A DNA stretch of 64,000 nucleotides, taken from a bacterium. Its GTDB lineage: Bacteria; Spirochaetota; Leptospiria; Leptospirales; Leptonemataceae. This document shows, one piece after another, positions 37,289 to 46,535 of the stretch. The stretch lies in assembly GCA_024742665.1 (NCBI GenBank), contig JANSYA010000006.1:248001-312000 (forward strand), in the 5' to 3' direction. Made by a program: the position numbers and the translations under genes. Within the stretch, counting starts at the first letter, position 1, and each line of letters begins with the position of its first letter. Below the pieces are notes generated by a model. That model saw nothing but the letters and a program-made list of their open reading frames with translations, did no database searches and was not told where the DNA came from.

Positions 37289-40200
37289 TCAGTTCGTGAA
37301 CTCCATTAAGATTACGCCGGCCGCATCGGAATTGAGCAGCAGCATCTGGGCCGGCTGAAAGACGCCGCTCTCGTCGCGACGCGCGAAGGCCGCGTCGAGA
37401 AAAGGCGTCACTCGCGCCGGGTAGTCGTATACGTTCAGCGATCCGGCCTCTTTGATCACCGCGTAGCCGTCTTCGGCGGCCGGTTCGCGCAGTACCCAGC
37501 GCAGGCCTTTCTTTTCTTCGAATACCAGGGTATCTTCCGAAAGCGGCGCGCGAGTCGGATCTTCGGCCGCCAGCAGCAGATTGAAGGCGTCGCGAAACTC
37601 CGAATCGATCGTCGAGGTGTTTTCGAGTTTGCTCTGAAAATCAGCGATCGACATATTAAACAAAGCGTCGGTCGTTAAGCTGAGCTGATCAAAATCTACG
37701 GCGTCGACGCCTTCGACCGCTTCAAGAATTTGAATCAGCTCGGCGACGGTGACTTCCTGACCGAAGTCTCTGTTTTCGAAGGCGAAAAATTCCCTGACCA
37801 CGGTTTCCGCGGCGGCGAAGACCCGCTCCGGTATATAGGCCGCATTAATGAGCAGCTTCGCGGCCACATTAAAGAACAGCGGATCAAACGAAGCGATGCG
37901 CACCGGCTGAAAAGGATCACGCACGCGATCGAGCGCCCGCCCGAGATTCAAATACAGCTCCGAGTTCGCGAGCACGGGCGCCCCGCCTTCGCCGGCGATC
38001 GTAATATAGACCAGCTGAACTTCTTCCTGCCAGAGACTCGTGGCCCGGGCTTTGCCGATGCCGCCGAAGCCGCGTGCGAAATCCTGAAAGTCTTTCAGCG
38101 AAACGATGCGTCCCAGGGTCAGCACCGAAAAGGGCGCACGCTCCCGCGCGACTGATGCGGGCTCCGGCGCGCTGGAACCCGAGGCCGGCAAAGGATTGTC
38201 GACCTGGGAAATTCCAACCGGGGCGTTTTGAACGATGCGCAGCTGGTTCGCCGCGATTTCCCCGTCCGGGCCGATGCCTTTGCGATAGACCGCCGTAACG
38301 TTTTCGGGTCCGGTCGGCAAACGTTCGCCGCTTTTGCCGTCGCCGAACATTACGCGCACGCTGCCGTCGTCTTCGTGACGCACGGCGTACTTGCGATCGC
38401 GTTCGCCCAGACCAAAGAGCGTCGAGCTCTCTTCCCAGAGCACGTCGTTGACTCGCACTTCGAGAGTCGTTTCGGTGCCGGTTTCCGTCGGCGCGGAAAC
38501 ATAGGTCAACGGCGGATCTTTCAAAGCGAAATTCTGAAAGACGACCGATCCGTCGCCGCTACCGAGAATTTCCTGAACGACTTCGCCGTGGGTCGCTTCG
38601 ACTACGTTGGCCTGCACCGCCACGGTCGTGCGATCATAACTGAACTGCAGCGCTTCTTCGAATTGAAGCGTGCTGAATTTCTGCGATTGCAGAGTATTTT
38701 TCAGGAAAGCGACTTCGCTGACCGGCGTCGAATCCGGATCGGCGGCGATAGTTTCAAAAGTGGTATCGACGTTGGCCTTCAGGACCGTTACGGTCCCGAC
38801 AAAACCCGTTTCGCTTTCGAGCGACCAGACCTGATCTTCGTCCGCGGTTTCCTCGAAGCTCTTGAGCACGGTCAGAATATCGCCGGGAGCGAGATCCGCC
38901 GTTCGCGCGCCGTCCGTTGAAATGATGCGCGGCAGACCGCCGGTCAAATCCTCGACGTCGTCGCGCACCTGCAGTCGACTGCGCAGTCCGGTTAAGATCA
39001 AAGGCCGACCGGTTTCCAGACCGGTGACGATGCGATCCAGATCAATGGTGTCGCCTGAGACGACGTCCACTCGCGGAATCGGCTCGGCGGCCAGCGCCAG
39101 AGCTTCGCTCTCGACGTACACGGTGCTGTCGCGTAAACCGAATCCACTCAGACCGGCGTCGGTATCGAGATGCAGGCGGGTGAGCTTTTCATTCAGCAGA
39201 AAATCCGCTCGATTGATGCCCTGGGTCCCGGCGATGCGATAGGGACGGCTGGTGTTTGCGTTTTCGACTAATACCCACCCACTAGAAACTAAGCGGGGAT
39301 ACAGGGAGTCGAGATCCACGCGGCTGTCGGTATTCGCGAAATTCGGCCATTCTTCCGGATAGTCCGGCGGCAGCGGCACGTTATAGACGCGCTCGGTCGT
39401 ATAGTCTACGAGTTCGGAGCGTTGAATTTCATCGTCGCCGCCGGAGATCGTTTTCTCCGCGCCGCCCGCGTCGACGTAGGCGACGCTGTTGATACTTTCG
39501 TCGTGACCGTCGAAGATGCGGATTTCCGGCCAGACCGAACCGGACTGGCTCATAATGTACCATTCCTGCAAGGAACCGCCTTCGACGCCGACCAGCAGGC
39601 GCTTCGGCCAGGTGCTTGAGTTGTCCCCGTTTTCGGCGACCAGCGGAAAGGCGAGCCCGTTGGCGGGAGCGTCGGGCACGTCGAAAGTCAAAAGCGCGTT
39701 CGCGGAAGTATCGAGGAAGTGCCACAGCACCAGGTGGCGTTTCGTATCAGCGATAACGATGGTCGCATCCAGCGTGCCGTTGCCCACTGCGGTCGCGGCG
39801 ACATCGGTTACGATGATATTGGGCTGACTGCTGTAAGAATACGCGGCCGTGCCGTAGATTCCGATTGCCCACACGCGCACGTCGCCGTCGGCGCCGCCGG
39901 TGACCAGGTATTCGGTATTATTCGCTTCGACCCAGGTGACAGAGTACGCCGCTCCCGTATGCGCGAGTACGGCGCCGGTTCCTTCGCCGACCCGCGTCGA
40001 ATTCCAGCTCGCCGTATCAAAGACCAGTACGGAACCATCATCGAAGGCCGCGGCGAGATGCGTGCCGTCCGCGTTGAAAGCGAGCGACCACACGGTGGTA
40101 AAGGGCGAACCAGAGTCATCGAGAGTGACAGGCCCCGCGGGTTCGCCAGCAGGAGTCCAGATTCGAATCGTTCCGTCGACGGACCCGGAAGCCACGTACG

Positions 40201-41266
40201 GAACCGGATCTGGACCCGGACCCGGGACAGTAACCGCGAAAGCGGCCACCGATTTTATTTCGCCGCCGTGGGCGCCGTTAAAGGCGACTTCTTCGTTGAG
40301 CGAAGGCTCGACCGCCGAATCCCAGAGATACAATTTACCGTCGCCGCCGCCGGAAACGAAATTCGACGTGCCGGGAAGTACAGCGATCGCCTTCGTCGAA
40401 AGACTGGTCGGCGCGACCTCGTCGCGTTCTTCCTGAGTCAAACTCAGCCACTCCGGAGCGTTCGCGCCGAAAAGCGACGCGCGCTGGCGAAAGGCGAAAA
40501 CTCGCGGGCGCGCCGGCACGTTCGCCGCGTCCAGTTTCTCGTCCCATCCGACGAGGGTATGCCCTTCGTCCGTGTTCGCGACGATCCGATTCAAAACGCG
40601 AATCGAATACGCCTCGCTGGTCGCGGCTTCTTCGCGTTCGTCGCCGACGATTAAGATCAAATCGCCGGACTGCAAGCCGGTGCCGACGCCGTCTAAATAA
40701 AGTTCCGTCGTGTCGGCGGCGATGCTTTGATTTTCGCGCAGGCGCGCATGAAAGGCGTTCCATTCGCCCTTCGCCAGAAAATCCGAACTGGTTTCGAAGG
40801 TCTGGGGCAGCTGGTCCTGGCCGGGAATCGAAAGGGCCTGGGTGCCGCGCGTGACGTTTACCGCTTCCGGAGCGTTTTCGCCTTCGTCCACCTGGAACGC
40901 TAGAAATACGCCCGAAGCGACGCCGGGTTTTAGTTCGTAGCCGATGGATCGAGCGAGCTCCTGCACGGAACGACGTTCGTCCGCCGTGCGAATAAAACCT
41001 TCGTTGGCGATTCGTTCCTGATAAAAGGACAGCACGTCCAGAGCGGTCGCCCAGGCGTCCAAAAAAGCCAGGGACGCGTCGTCGCGATCCCGGGTGGTCA
41101 GGGCCTGCAGGGGCTGCGAATCCGTATCGACTTTTTGCCCTGGAGCGCGGGCGATCATACGACCGAGAAAGGTCGAGTGCGTGCCGATGCGATATTTGAT
41201 CTGCGAAAGCCCGGGGCGATTCGCACGCTCCGGAACAGCGTTGGGGTTGATATTATCCGTACTCAT
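37289..41266 (-). CDS. eCIS baseplate J-like protein with inserted WD40 propeller (1325 aa)
   Basis: Matches 'putative baseplate assembly protein' (TIGR02243/gpJ-like): the N-terminus has RPGLSQIKYRIGTH and DRDDASLAFLDAWATALDVLSFYQERIANEG, and the C-terminal half has the gpJ core (RVMFGDGKSGERLPTGPENVTAVYRKGIG ... LVYITIAGEGG). Between FGANAPEW (~270) and LDSLYPRLVSSGWV (~640) lies an extra block (~278-617) of seven WD40-like repeats, such as GGGDGKLYLWD, SGSVDGTIRIWT and TGGADGDVRVWA. Both flanks are contiguous in ordinary family members as far as I know. Its ATG overlaps the preceding stop (ATGA). Role: inner baseplate wedge that joins spike, sheath and fibres. Confidence 0.85.
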   Translation of the reverse strand: MSTDNINPNAVPERANRPGLSQIKYRIGTHSTFLGRMIARAPGQKVDTDSQPLQALTTRDRDDASLAFLDAWATALDVLSFYQERIANEGFIRTADERRSVQELARSIGYELKPGVASGVFLAFQVDEGENAPEAVNVTRGTQALSIPGQDQLPQTFETSSDFLAKGEWNAFHARLRENQSIAADTTELYLDGVGTGLQSGDLILIVGDEREEAATSEAYSIRVLNRIVANTDEGHTLVGWDEKLDAANVPARPRVFAFRQRASLFGANAPEWLSLTQEERDEVAPTSLSTKAIAVLPGTSNFVSGGGDGKLYLWDSAVEPSLNEEVAFNGAHGGEIKSVAAFAVTVPGPGPDPVPYVASGSVDGTIRIWTPAGEPAGPVTLDDSGSPFTTVWSLAFNADGTHLAAAFDDGSVLVFDTASWNSTRVGEGTGAVLAHTGAAYSVTWVEANNTEYLVTGGADGDVRVWAIGIYGTAAYSYSSQPNIIVTDVAATAVGNGTLDATIVIADTKRHLVLWHFLDTSANALLTFDVPDAPANGLAFPLVAENGDNSSTWPKRLLVGVEGGSLQEWYIMSQSGSVWPEIRIFDGHDESINSVAYVDAGGAEKTISGGDDEIQRSELVDYTTERVYNVPLPPDYPEEWPNFANTDSRVDLDSLYPRLVSSGWVLVENANTSRPYRIAGTQGINRADFLLNEKLTRLHLDTDAGLSGFGLRDSTVYVESEALALAAEPIPRVDVVSGDTIDLDRIVTGLETGRPLILTGLRSRLQVRDDVEDLTGGLPRIISTDGARTADLAPGDILTVLKSFEETADEDQVWSLESETGFVGTVTVLKANVDTTFETIAADPDSTPVSEVAFLKNTLQSQKFSTLQFEEALQFSYDRTTVAVQANVVEATHGEVVQEILGSGDGSVVFQNFALKDPPLTYVSAPTETGTETTLEVRVNDVLWEESSTLFGLGERDRKYAVRHEDDGSVRVMFGDGKSGERLPTGPENVTAVYRKGIGPDGEIAANQLRIVQNAPVGISQVDNPLPASGSSAPEPASVARERAPFSVLTLGRIVSLKDFQDFARGFGGIGKARATSLWQEEVQLVYITIAGEGGAPVLANSELYLNLGRALDRVRDPFQPVRIASFDPLFFNVAAKLLINAAYIPERVFAAAETVVREFFAFENRDFGQEVTVAELIQILEAVEGVDAVDFDQLSLTTDALFNMSIADFQSKLENTSTIDSEFRDAFNLLLAAEDPTRAPLSEDTLVFEEKKGLRWVLREPAAEDGYAVIKEAGSLNVYDYPARVTPFLDAAFARRDESGVFQPAQMLLLNSDAAGVILMEFTN

Positions 41267-43773
41267 AATCCGCCTTCCATTAAGAAGTCAATTTTCCCGT
41301 TCTCGGGGGCGTTCGGGTCGTTATCGAGGCGTACGATCTCCAGTCTTTCGATCGGGATCAGTCCGTCGGTGATGGCTTTCTGATCCGTCGCTCCGAAGCG
41401 GCCGAAGCGCACGGGATCGACGCGTTCGACGCCCGTCACTTCCATCGCCAGCGCGATGACGTTGCTGAGATAGATCGGCTCGCCAAACGTGAAATTATCG
41501 GGGTGAAAGAAACCGCGTCGGCCGTCGGGCAAATCGACGTTGCTGAAAATTTCGAGCAGCTCGGCTTTGACCGTGCTTTCGAGAAAACCTTCCTGAACGC
41601 GCACGCGCAAAAGAATCTCCAGGCCGACGAAGAAGGGCGCGACGATTTCCAGATCGTGACCGGTCAGTCGAAAGGGATCGATGAAGGCTTTGAGTTCTTC
41701 CTGAAAGGCCGCATCCACGTCGAGACCGCCTTCCCGGTCGATCGATATAAATACCGTATACCAGGAACCGGTCCAGCGCAGCGTCGCCTGGGCTTTTTGC
41801 ACTTCAGAATTTCTTTCGGCGATACGAACATAGTCTTCTTCGGTAACCGCGCGTTCCTGATCCTTAAAGAAGCTGGGCGCGTACAGCTTCACTTCTTCGA
41901 TGGACTCCGGTTCCACTCCGCCCTGGGCGGGCAGCGGATTAAAAACCCCTGTGATTCCCTCGGGACCGTTAATGATATGCGCGAGCGAATCGCCGCCGAT
42001 ATTGCCGGCGCGGCCGTTGCCGACGCGATAGCTTACGTCGAAACGCGTGCCGGTTGAAGGCCGTTTGCCCAGAACATTATCGCCGAAGCGCAGAGTCGCG
42101 CTGCCGTCGCTTTCGGTTTCGAGCACGAAGTCCGTCGAGAAACGATCGCTCGCCAGTAAGTCCGGACGCGCGGTCCACTGCTCTTCGTCATCCAGCAAAA
42201 GCACCGCGGGTTCAGCCGCGCGAAAATTCTGCTCTGAAGCCTGGGACGCCGGACGCGTCTGCATCACTTCGTGGTCGTAGGCTTCGCTTTGCGTAATATC
42301 GTTTAAGCGCAGACGCGGACGATAGCGACCGGTCTGGGGCGCCTCAGGCGGAATTAACTCTTCTTCGCTGACCGTGCGTCCGTAATCGGCGAGCACGACG
42401 TTCGCGTGAGCGACGGCGATTGGCACCAGCGGCCCGCCTTCATCTTCCACTTCGCCGAGACACAAATCAAAAGGCAGCGCATCGGATTTATACCAGCTGA
42501 CTTCAAGGGTATCGACTCCGAATAAATCGTCGAAGCCCGCGACCGGGTCGGCGTTCAAACGCACAACGTGACGATGATCCGGATTCGCGTCGAAGGCTCG
42601 CCCCGTATCGGGATCGCGCTTCTCAACGAAGAGCAACACGTCGCCAGCCTGCAGATTTAGATCGCCGGCCGGTCCCGCCAGCTTGAAGACGGCGCTGGTC
42701 GATCCCTTCGGCAAAATCGCGCTGGGTTCGCCAAATGTATAAAACTCCAGTTCGTTGCGAGCCATGCGCAGTTGGATCGCGTACATCGATTCGAAGATCT
42801 TTGCTTTGCCGGCGTACACGGCCGGGACTTCCCGCCGCGAGGCCGCGGCGGCGGCGATGGCCGCGTTTACAGCATCCAGCTCGCTCTGAACGGTCGGCAG
42901 CGGATCCGGCGGCGTATACTCCCAGGGCACGTTGCTTCTTCCGATATCGGTCTTCGTAAAAAACTGCGAACCCGCCGGCAGGACGACCGGATCAGTATTC
43001 TCAGCGTCGCCGTACAGGAGCGCGACCCAGGTGCGGGCGTTGCAGCCATCGTGCATCGGATAATCCAGCAGGCGGGCGTGGCGCCGCACTGATACCCGGC
43101 GACGCGCCGTGCCGAGATAGGCCTCCGTCGACACCGCGTCTTGATAATAGCTCTGGTAGTCCGCGGCGAAGGCCATGATTTCGACCATCGCCACGCCCAG
43201 ATCCGAAGGATTGCGTTCGCGCCAGGCCGGCATGACGGTCGTCAGGCGATCGAGCAGCAGACGTCGAAAGCTCTGATAGTCTTTGACCAGATAGTCGATG
43301 GGCGGTTCTTTCCCGAGAGCGATAAACTGCTCTTCGTCTTCTTCGCAGTCGAATTCGTTCGGACACTCGACTTTAAATGAAAAGTCGACCTGCGATAAAA
43401 TTTGATCGAAACCGTCCGGCGGCTCTTCGCTGCGACGGTCTTTCACCAGGCGAAAGACGTAGGCCGAGAAATCGCCGGCTTTATCCAGGTCGACTTCGAT
43501 GAAATCGCCCGAGGGATCGGGACGCACGTCGATCACCTGGATATCGCGAATGCGCTGTCCGCCTTCGACGCGCAGGGTGTCCCGCGTGAGTACGAAGGGA
43601 TCGGTGATCGGCACGGACTTCAGAAAATAGACCCGCAGTCGACGCTGGCGAAATTCCGGTTCGCTGGCGACCAGATCCAGATCGAGCACTTCGAGATAGT
43701 CGATCCCGTTGATCGTGGCGCTTTCCTGAACTTTGCGCCGGCGTGTTTCGTTATTTGTAATGTACTGTTGCAT
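41263..43773 (-). CDS. eCIS baseplate J-like protein 1 (836 aa)
   Basis: The frame opens at 43797 (GTG), but the ATG at 43773 (MQQYITNNETRRRK) is preferred because GGAG lies 7 nt upstream. Recognisable features are LVKDYQSFRRLLLDRLTTVMPAWRERNPSDLGVAMVEIMAFAADYQSYYQDAVSTEAYLGTARRR near residues 160-230 and the gpJ core with LRFGDNVLGKRPSTGTRFDVSYRVGNGRAGNIG near 580. It ends in FGRFGATDQKAITDGLIPIERLEIVRLDNDP. It is the Afp11-type gp6/gpJ baseplate component. Two different J-like proteins in a row are usual in eCIS clusters. It overlaps the WD40-bearing J protein by 4 nt. Confidence 0.85.
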   Translation of the reverse strand: MQQYITNNETRRRKVQESATINGIDYLEVLDLDLVASEPEFRQRRLRVYFLKSVPITDPFVLTRDTLRVEGGQRIRDIQVIDVRPDPSGDFIEVDLDKAGDFSAYVFRLVKDRRSEEPPDGFDQILSQVDFSFKVECPNEFDCEEDEEQFIALGKEPPIDYLVKDYQSFRRLLLDRLTTVMPAWRERNPSDLGVAMVEIMAFAADYQSYYQDAVSTEAYLGTARRRVSVRRHARLLDYPMHDGCNARTWVALLYGDAENTDPVVLPAGSQFFTKTDIGRSNVPWEYTPPDPLPTVQSELDAVNAAIAAAAASRREVPAVYAGKAKIFESMYAIQLRMARNELEFYTFGEPSAILPKGSTSAVFKLAGPAGDLNLQAGDVLLFVEKRDPDTGRAFDANPDHRHVVRLNADPVAGFDDLFGVDTLEVSWYKSDALPFDLCLGEVEDEGGPLVPIAVAHANVVLADYGRTVSEEELIPPEAPQTGRYRPRLRLNDITQSEAYDHEVMQTRPASQASEQNFRAAEPAVLLLDDEEQWTARPDLLASDRFSTDFVLETESDGSATLRFGDNVLGKRPSTGTRFDVSYRVGNGRAGNIGGDSLAHIINGPEGITGVFNPLPAQGGVEPESIEEVKLYAPSFFKDQERAVTEEDYVRIAERNSEVQKAQATLRWTGSWYTVFISIDREGGLDVDAAFQEELKAFIDPFRLTGHDLEIVAPFFVGLEILLRVRVQEGFLESTVKAELLEIFSNVDLPDGRRGFFHPDNFTFGEPIYLSNVIALAMEVTGVERVDPVRFGRFGATDQKAITDGLIPIERLEIVRLDNDPNAPENGKIDFLMEGGL

Positions 43774-43793
43774 GCGATTTCTCCGCGATTCGC

Positions 43794-44150
43794 TCACGTT
43801 GTAACTTCAAAGACTTCCGTTTGACTGCTTTGATCGACCAGGATCACGTAGCGAATCGTAACGCGCAGGGTCGAATCGATGACCTCCACGTTGACTTCTT
43901 CCGCCTGCACGAGATCGCTCATATATTGCTGTAGCGCGCCCTGAATTAAAAACTGCGTGCTCGACGCCAGCTCGACGCTGTTCGGCGCAAAGACCAGCTG
44001 CATCAGTCCGGCTCCGAATTCGGGGCGATTGACGCGTTCGCCGGGCACCGTAAACAACAGCTGTTCGATCATTTCGCGAATGTGATCGGCGAAATTCGAC
44101 TCAGCGGTCTGGCCGTTGCCGTTGATCTGATATGGATATTTGATTTGCAT
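43794..44150 (-). CDS. gp25/gpW-like baseplate wedge protein
   Basis: A 118-aa protein of the GPW/gp25 family (Afp9-like), the wedge component that starts sheath assembly. Diagnostic segments are DHIREMIEQLLFTVPGERVNRPEFGAGLMQLVFAPNS, including the conserved EPR-like turn (here GERVNRPEFG), and a C-terminal beta-rich part (STLRVTIRYVILVDQSS). Its length is normal for the family. The gene lies 89 bp after the PAAR-like gene, immediately before the J-like proteins, as in Afp/PVC clusters. Confidence 0.85.
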   Translation of the reverse strand: MQIKYPYQINGNGQTAESNFADHIREMIEQLLFTVPGERVNRPEFGAGLMQLVFAPNSVELASSTQFLIQGALQQYMSDLVQAEEVNVEVIDSTLRVTIRYVILVDQSSQTEVFEVTT

Positions 44151-44239
44151 AAATCTCGCCTCGCCTCTCTTCGTTTCGCGCAGTCTCGTCTTGCCTTGTG
44201 CTTAAAGCGCGACCGCGCGGACTCTTTAGTATATGATTG

Positions 44240-44563
44240 CTATTTTCCTTTCACTTTCGACTGCGTATCAGCGATCTTCGCCTTCGAACCCGTCGGCGTG
44301 CAGGTCCACTTCGTCTTCTTCGCGGCGACCTTCTTGCCGCCCGATTTGACTTTCTTCAGGGGCTGCGAAGCTCCCTGACCCATCACGCAGGGGCCGTTCG
44401 CGACAATCGGCGGAGGCAGACTGCAGCCGGAGACCGCATATTTCGTGCCTTTCGGGATCAGTTTCGCGCCCTTCGCTTTGACCTTCGAAATCTTCTTGGT
44501 CGCGGTACACGAACCGCCGTGAGTACACTGCACCGTGCTATCAGCATTCGCGAGATCTGGCAT
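44240..44563 (-). CDS. PAAR-like spike-tip protein
   Basis: A 107-aa protein with CTHGG-x-C near the N-terminus, SGCSLPPPIVANGPCVMGQG in the middle and a late WTCTPTG, giving five cysteines. The spacing resembles PAAR-like (DUF4280-type) spike tips, which fold into a small metal-stabilised cone on the spike. It is unusually lysine-rich (KKISKVKAKGAKLIPKG, KKVKSGGKKVAAKK). It directly follows the VgrG-like spike gene, separated by a short repeat region, and the start ATG is preceded by AGGAGG. It has no C-terminal effector extension. Confidence 0.7.
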   Translation of the reverse strand: MPDLANADSTVQCTHGGSCTATKKISKVKAKGAKLIPKGTKYAVSGCSLPPPIVANGPCVMGQGASQPLKKVKSGGKKVAAKKTKWTCTPTGSKAKIADTQSKVKGK

Positions 44564-44636
44564 TAACTGACCTCCTTCCTGGTTCTTCCGGTCATTAACT
44601 GACCTCGATCAATACTTCCGGTCATTAACTGACCTC
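44561..44636. repeat. Direct repeats carrying stop/start (TAATG) signals between spike and tip genes
   Basis: A 22-bp sequence, CTTCCGGTCATTAACTGACC plus TC, occurs exactly twice (44585-44606 and 44615-44636), 30 nt apart, and its core ATTAACTGACCTC recurs at 44562-44574. On the minus strand each copy reads GAGGTCAGTTAATG. The first is the end of the spike gene (TAA) and the last is the ribosome binding site and start of the PAAR-like gene. Between them lies a 20-codon open frame (44625 to 44563) that starts and ends with overlapping TAATG. Confidence 0.85.
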
Positions 44637-45347
44637 CAGCGAATCTTTATTGATCTTGACTTTCGAAGACGTGAGCTCAACCGTCGCGCCCGAGTTCTCC
44701 AGCTTGATGCCGGAGCTTTTGATGCTGGCTTTGGCCGAAGAATTTTTCAGTTCGATGCCGGCCGATGCGAATTTACCTTCCGCACTCTGACCTTTGATTT
44801 TAATTTCCGAGGCCTGAATCTCAATATTCGAAGAGCCCTGCACGTCGGACTTGATCGCCTGGGCGTTCAGACTGATTTCGCTTTTTTGAAAGGCGATCTT
44901 GACGTCGCTCTGGGTCAGCTTCGCGCTCGCTTCGCTGTTTTTTACGGCGATGCCCTGGGCGTCGAAAATCATGGACTGCTTGAGACTCTTTTCTTTGAGT
45001 TCGAATTTCGCGTTCGCGTCATCGAAACGAAAGAACCAGTTGTCGGTTTTAATCAGGCGGTCCGTTGCAAGCTTGAAATCGACAGGCTTCTCTAATTTGC
45101 CCCAGAAGCAACCGCTCCAGATCGGCTTTTCAATATCGCCGCCTTCGAATTCCACCCAGACGTTCGCGCCCACGGGGGGATAGATCGCGAAACCGACCTG
45201 CGCCCCGGCGTACGGCAGACACGGCATGGCCGGCACTCCGCCTGCATCGGACTCGATCAAGCCCTGCACGGTCACGCGAATGCGGCCTTCGCTATCGGGC
45301 GAATTGCCGGTAACCTTCCCGCGATATTTTCCAAAGTACTGTTTCAT
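44625..45347 (-). CDS. gpV/VgrG-like spike protein
   Basis: A 240-aa protein. The N-terminal ~90 residues form the OB-fold of baseplate protein V/gp5 (YFGKYRGKVTGNSPDSEGRIRVTVQG ... PCLPYAGAQVGFAIYPPVGANVWVEFEGGDIEKPIWSGCFWG). The remainder is a regular Ser/Lys/Ala-rich beta-strand repeat (SDVKIAFQKSEISLNAQ, SEIKIKGQSAEGKFASAGIELKNSSAK...), as expected for the trimeric spike needle. It overlaps the gpD-like hub gene by ATGA. Gp5 and gp27 parts are on separate genes here, unlike the fused Afp8/VgrG. No lysozyme domain is present. Confidence 0.85.
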   Translation of the reverse strand: MKQYFGKYRGKVTGNSPDSEGRIRVTVQGLIESDAGGVPAMPCLPYAGAQVGFAIYPPVGANVWVEFEGGDIEKPIWSGCFWGKLEKPVDFKLATDRLIKTDNWFFRFDDANAKFELKEKSLKQSMIFDAQGIAVKNSEASAKLTQSDVKIAFQKSEISLNAQAIKSDVQGSSNIEIQASEIKIKGQSAEGKFASAGIELKNSSAKASIKSSGIKLENSGATVELTSSKVKINKDSLEVS

Positions 45348-46486
45348 ACGGGCAACACCGGTAAGAACGATCCGGTTCCATCGCGAGTAAGAGTAAAACT
45401 CTGAGTATAAGAACCGATCTTAATATTGTGAGTGACCTGCTTCACATAGTAGAGGCCGTCGTTGGTAAAGCCGACGCCCCGCACGCCGACCAGCTTGCGC
45501 GCCTGTAGAATCGAACCGTAGGTCGACACATCCAGCTCGCCCGTCGCGGTGACGGAGTCCTCAGTGGAACTATTCGTCTTCGCCTGCGCCTTCGAACGCG
45601 CGTCGTTGTAGCGATCGCCGTTTGAATTCTCGATCTTCTCGCGCTTCATGTACGGAAAGGCGCTCAACAAAGACGAGATCGGCGCGAGGGGAATCCGCGT
45701 CGGCGCGAAAGTAATCACCGGCAGGACCTGATTGAAATCGCTGTCCTGCACGCGAGCCACGACGACCGACGGCTGCTCGGCTTTATTCTGAAAGCTGATG
45801 CTGTTTAGATTCGTCATCGGCCCCATGTTCTGCGTCAGGGCGCGTTGGGGAATGCCCGTGCGAGTCGCCGGCCCCCAGTACGCGGTCGCCGTAAGAGGCA
45901 GCGGACCCGGAGTAATATAAAATACGTTGTTGTGCTTCTTCGCCAGTTCCCGCAGAAATTTCAGGTCCGTCCCTTTTTGTACCGGCGGACGTTTGATCGA
46001 AGCCGGCGAAGAATTCAACGGCGGAAACACCGCGGGCAAAATACCCAGATACGAATACTTCGAGAGAATGGTCGCGACCATACCGAAGTCCGGCAGCAGG
46101 TTGTGAGTCTTCGACACCTCGACGCGATCCATAAAGAAGCTCAGGTCTTCGCCGGTGACTTTGATCTTCGTCGCCCCCGGTTCGCTCGAAGGAGCGCTCT
46201 GGATATTCGTAATCACGCCGTCGAAAATCACTTTTGGAATCGCGCGAATCGTAACGATCATGACCACCCGCGAGAAAGGCCGCAGCGTCGAGCGCGTAAA
46301 GTGCTGAAAATCCAGCGCGCCGGCCAGACCGCCGCTACGGCCGGCTTCGAAGGTCATATCGAAACCGGAGGCGCCGTCGTCGGTCGTGGAAACCTGAACG
46401 CTCTCGATGGTGTTCATCAACCAGACCGGCGCCGGAGCGGGTAGAGTTCTCCCGATCAGCAGAGTGAAATTTGTTCCGCGTAACAT
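45344..46486 (-). CDS. Phage late control D-like hub protein
   Basis: A 380-aa protein of the gpD/gp27 family, the trimeric hub that joins the tube to the spike. Segments such as QKGTDLKFLRELAKKHNNVFYITPGPLPLTATAYWGP and the C-terminal GFTNDGLYYVKQVTHNIKIGSYTQSFTLTRDG are typical. It pairs with the separate gpV-like spike gene through a 4-nt overlap. The upstream neighbour, 49 bp away, is a LysM protein, again in the usual order for eCIS. Confidence 0.85.
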   Translation of the reverse strand: MLRGTNFTLLIGRTLPAPAPVWLMNTIESVQVSTTDDGASGFDMTFEAGRSGGLAGALDFQHFTRSTLRPFSRVVMIVTIRAIPKVIFDGVITNIQSAPSSEPGATKIKVTGEDLSFFMDRVEVSKTHNLLPDFGMVATILSKYSYLGILPAVFPPLNSSPASIKRPPVQKGTDLKFLRELAKKHNNVFYITPGPLPLTATAYWGPATRTGIPQRALTQNMGPMTNLNSISFQNKAEQPSVVVARVQDSDFNQVLPVITFAPTRIPLAPISSLLSAFPYMKREKIENSNGDRYNDARSKAQAKTNSSTEDSVTATGELDVSTYGSILQARKLVGVRGVGFTNDGLYYVKQVTHNIKIGSYTQSFTLTRDGTGSFLPVLPV

Positions 46487-46535
46487 AAGCTTTAAATCTC
46501 TTTCTAGTGAGCCCCTGAGATCTTCTCATCCAATC

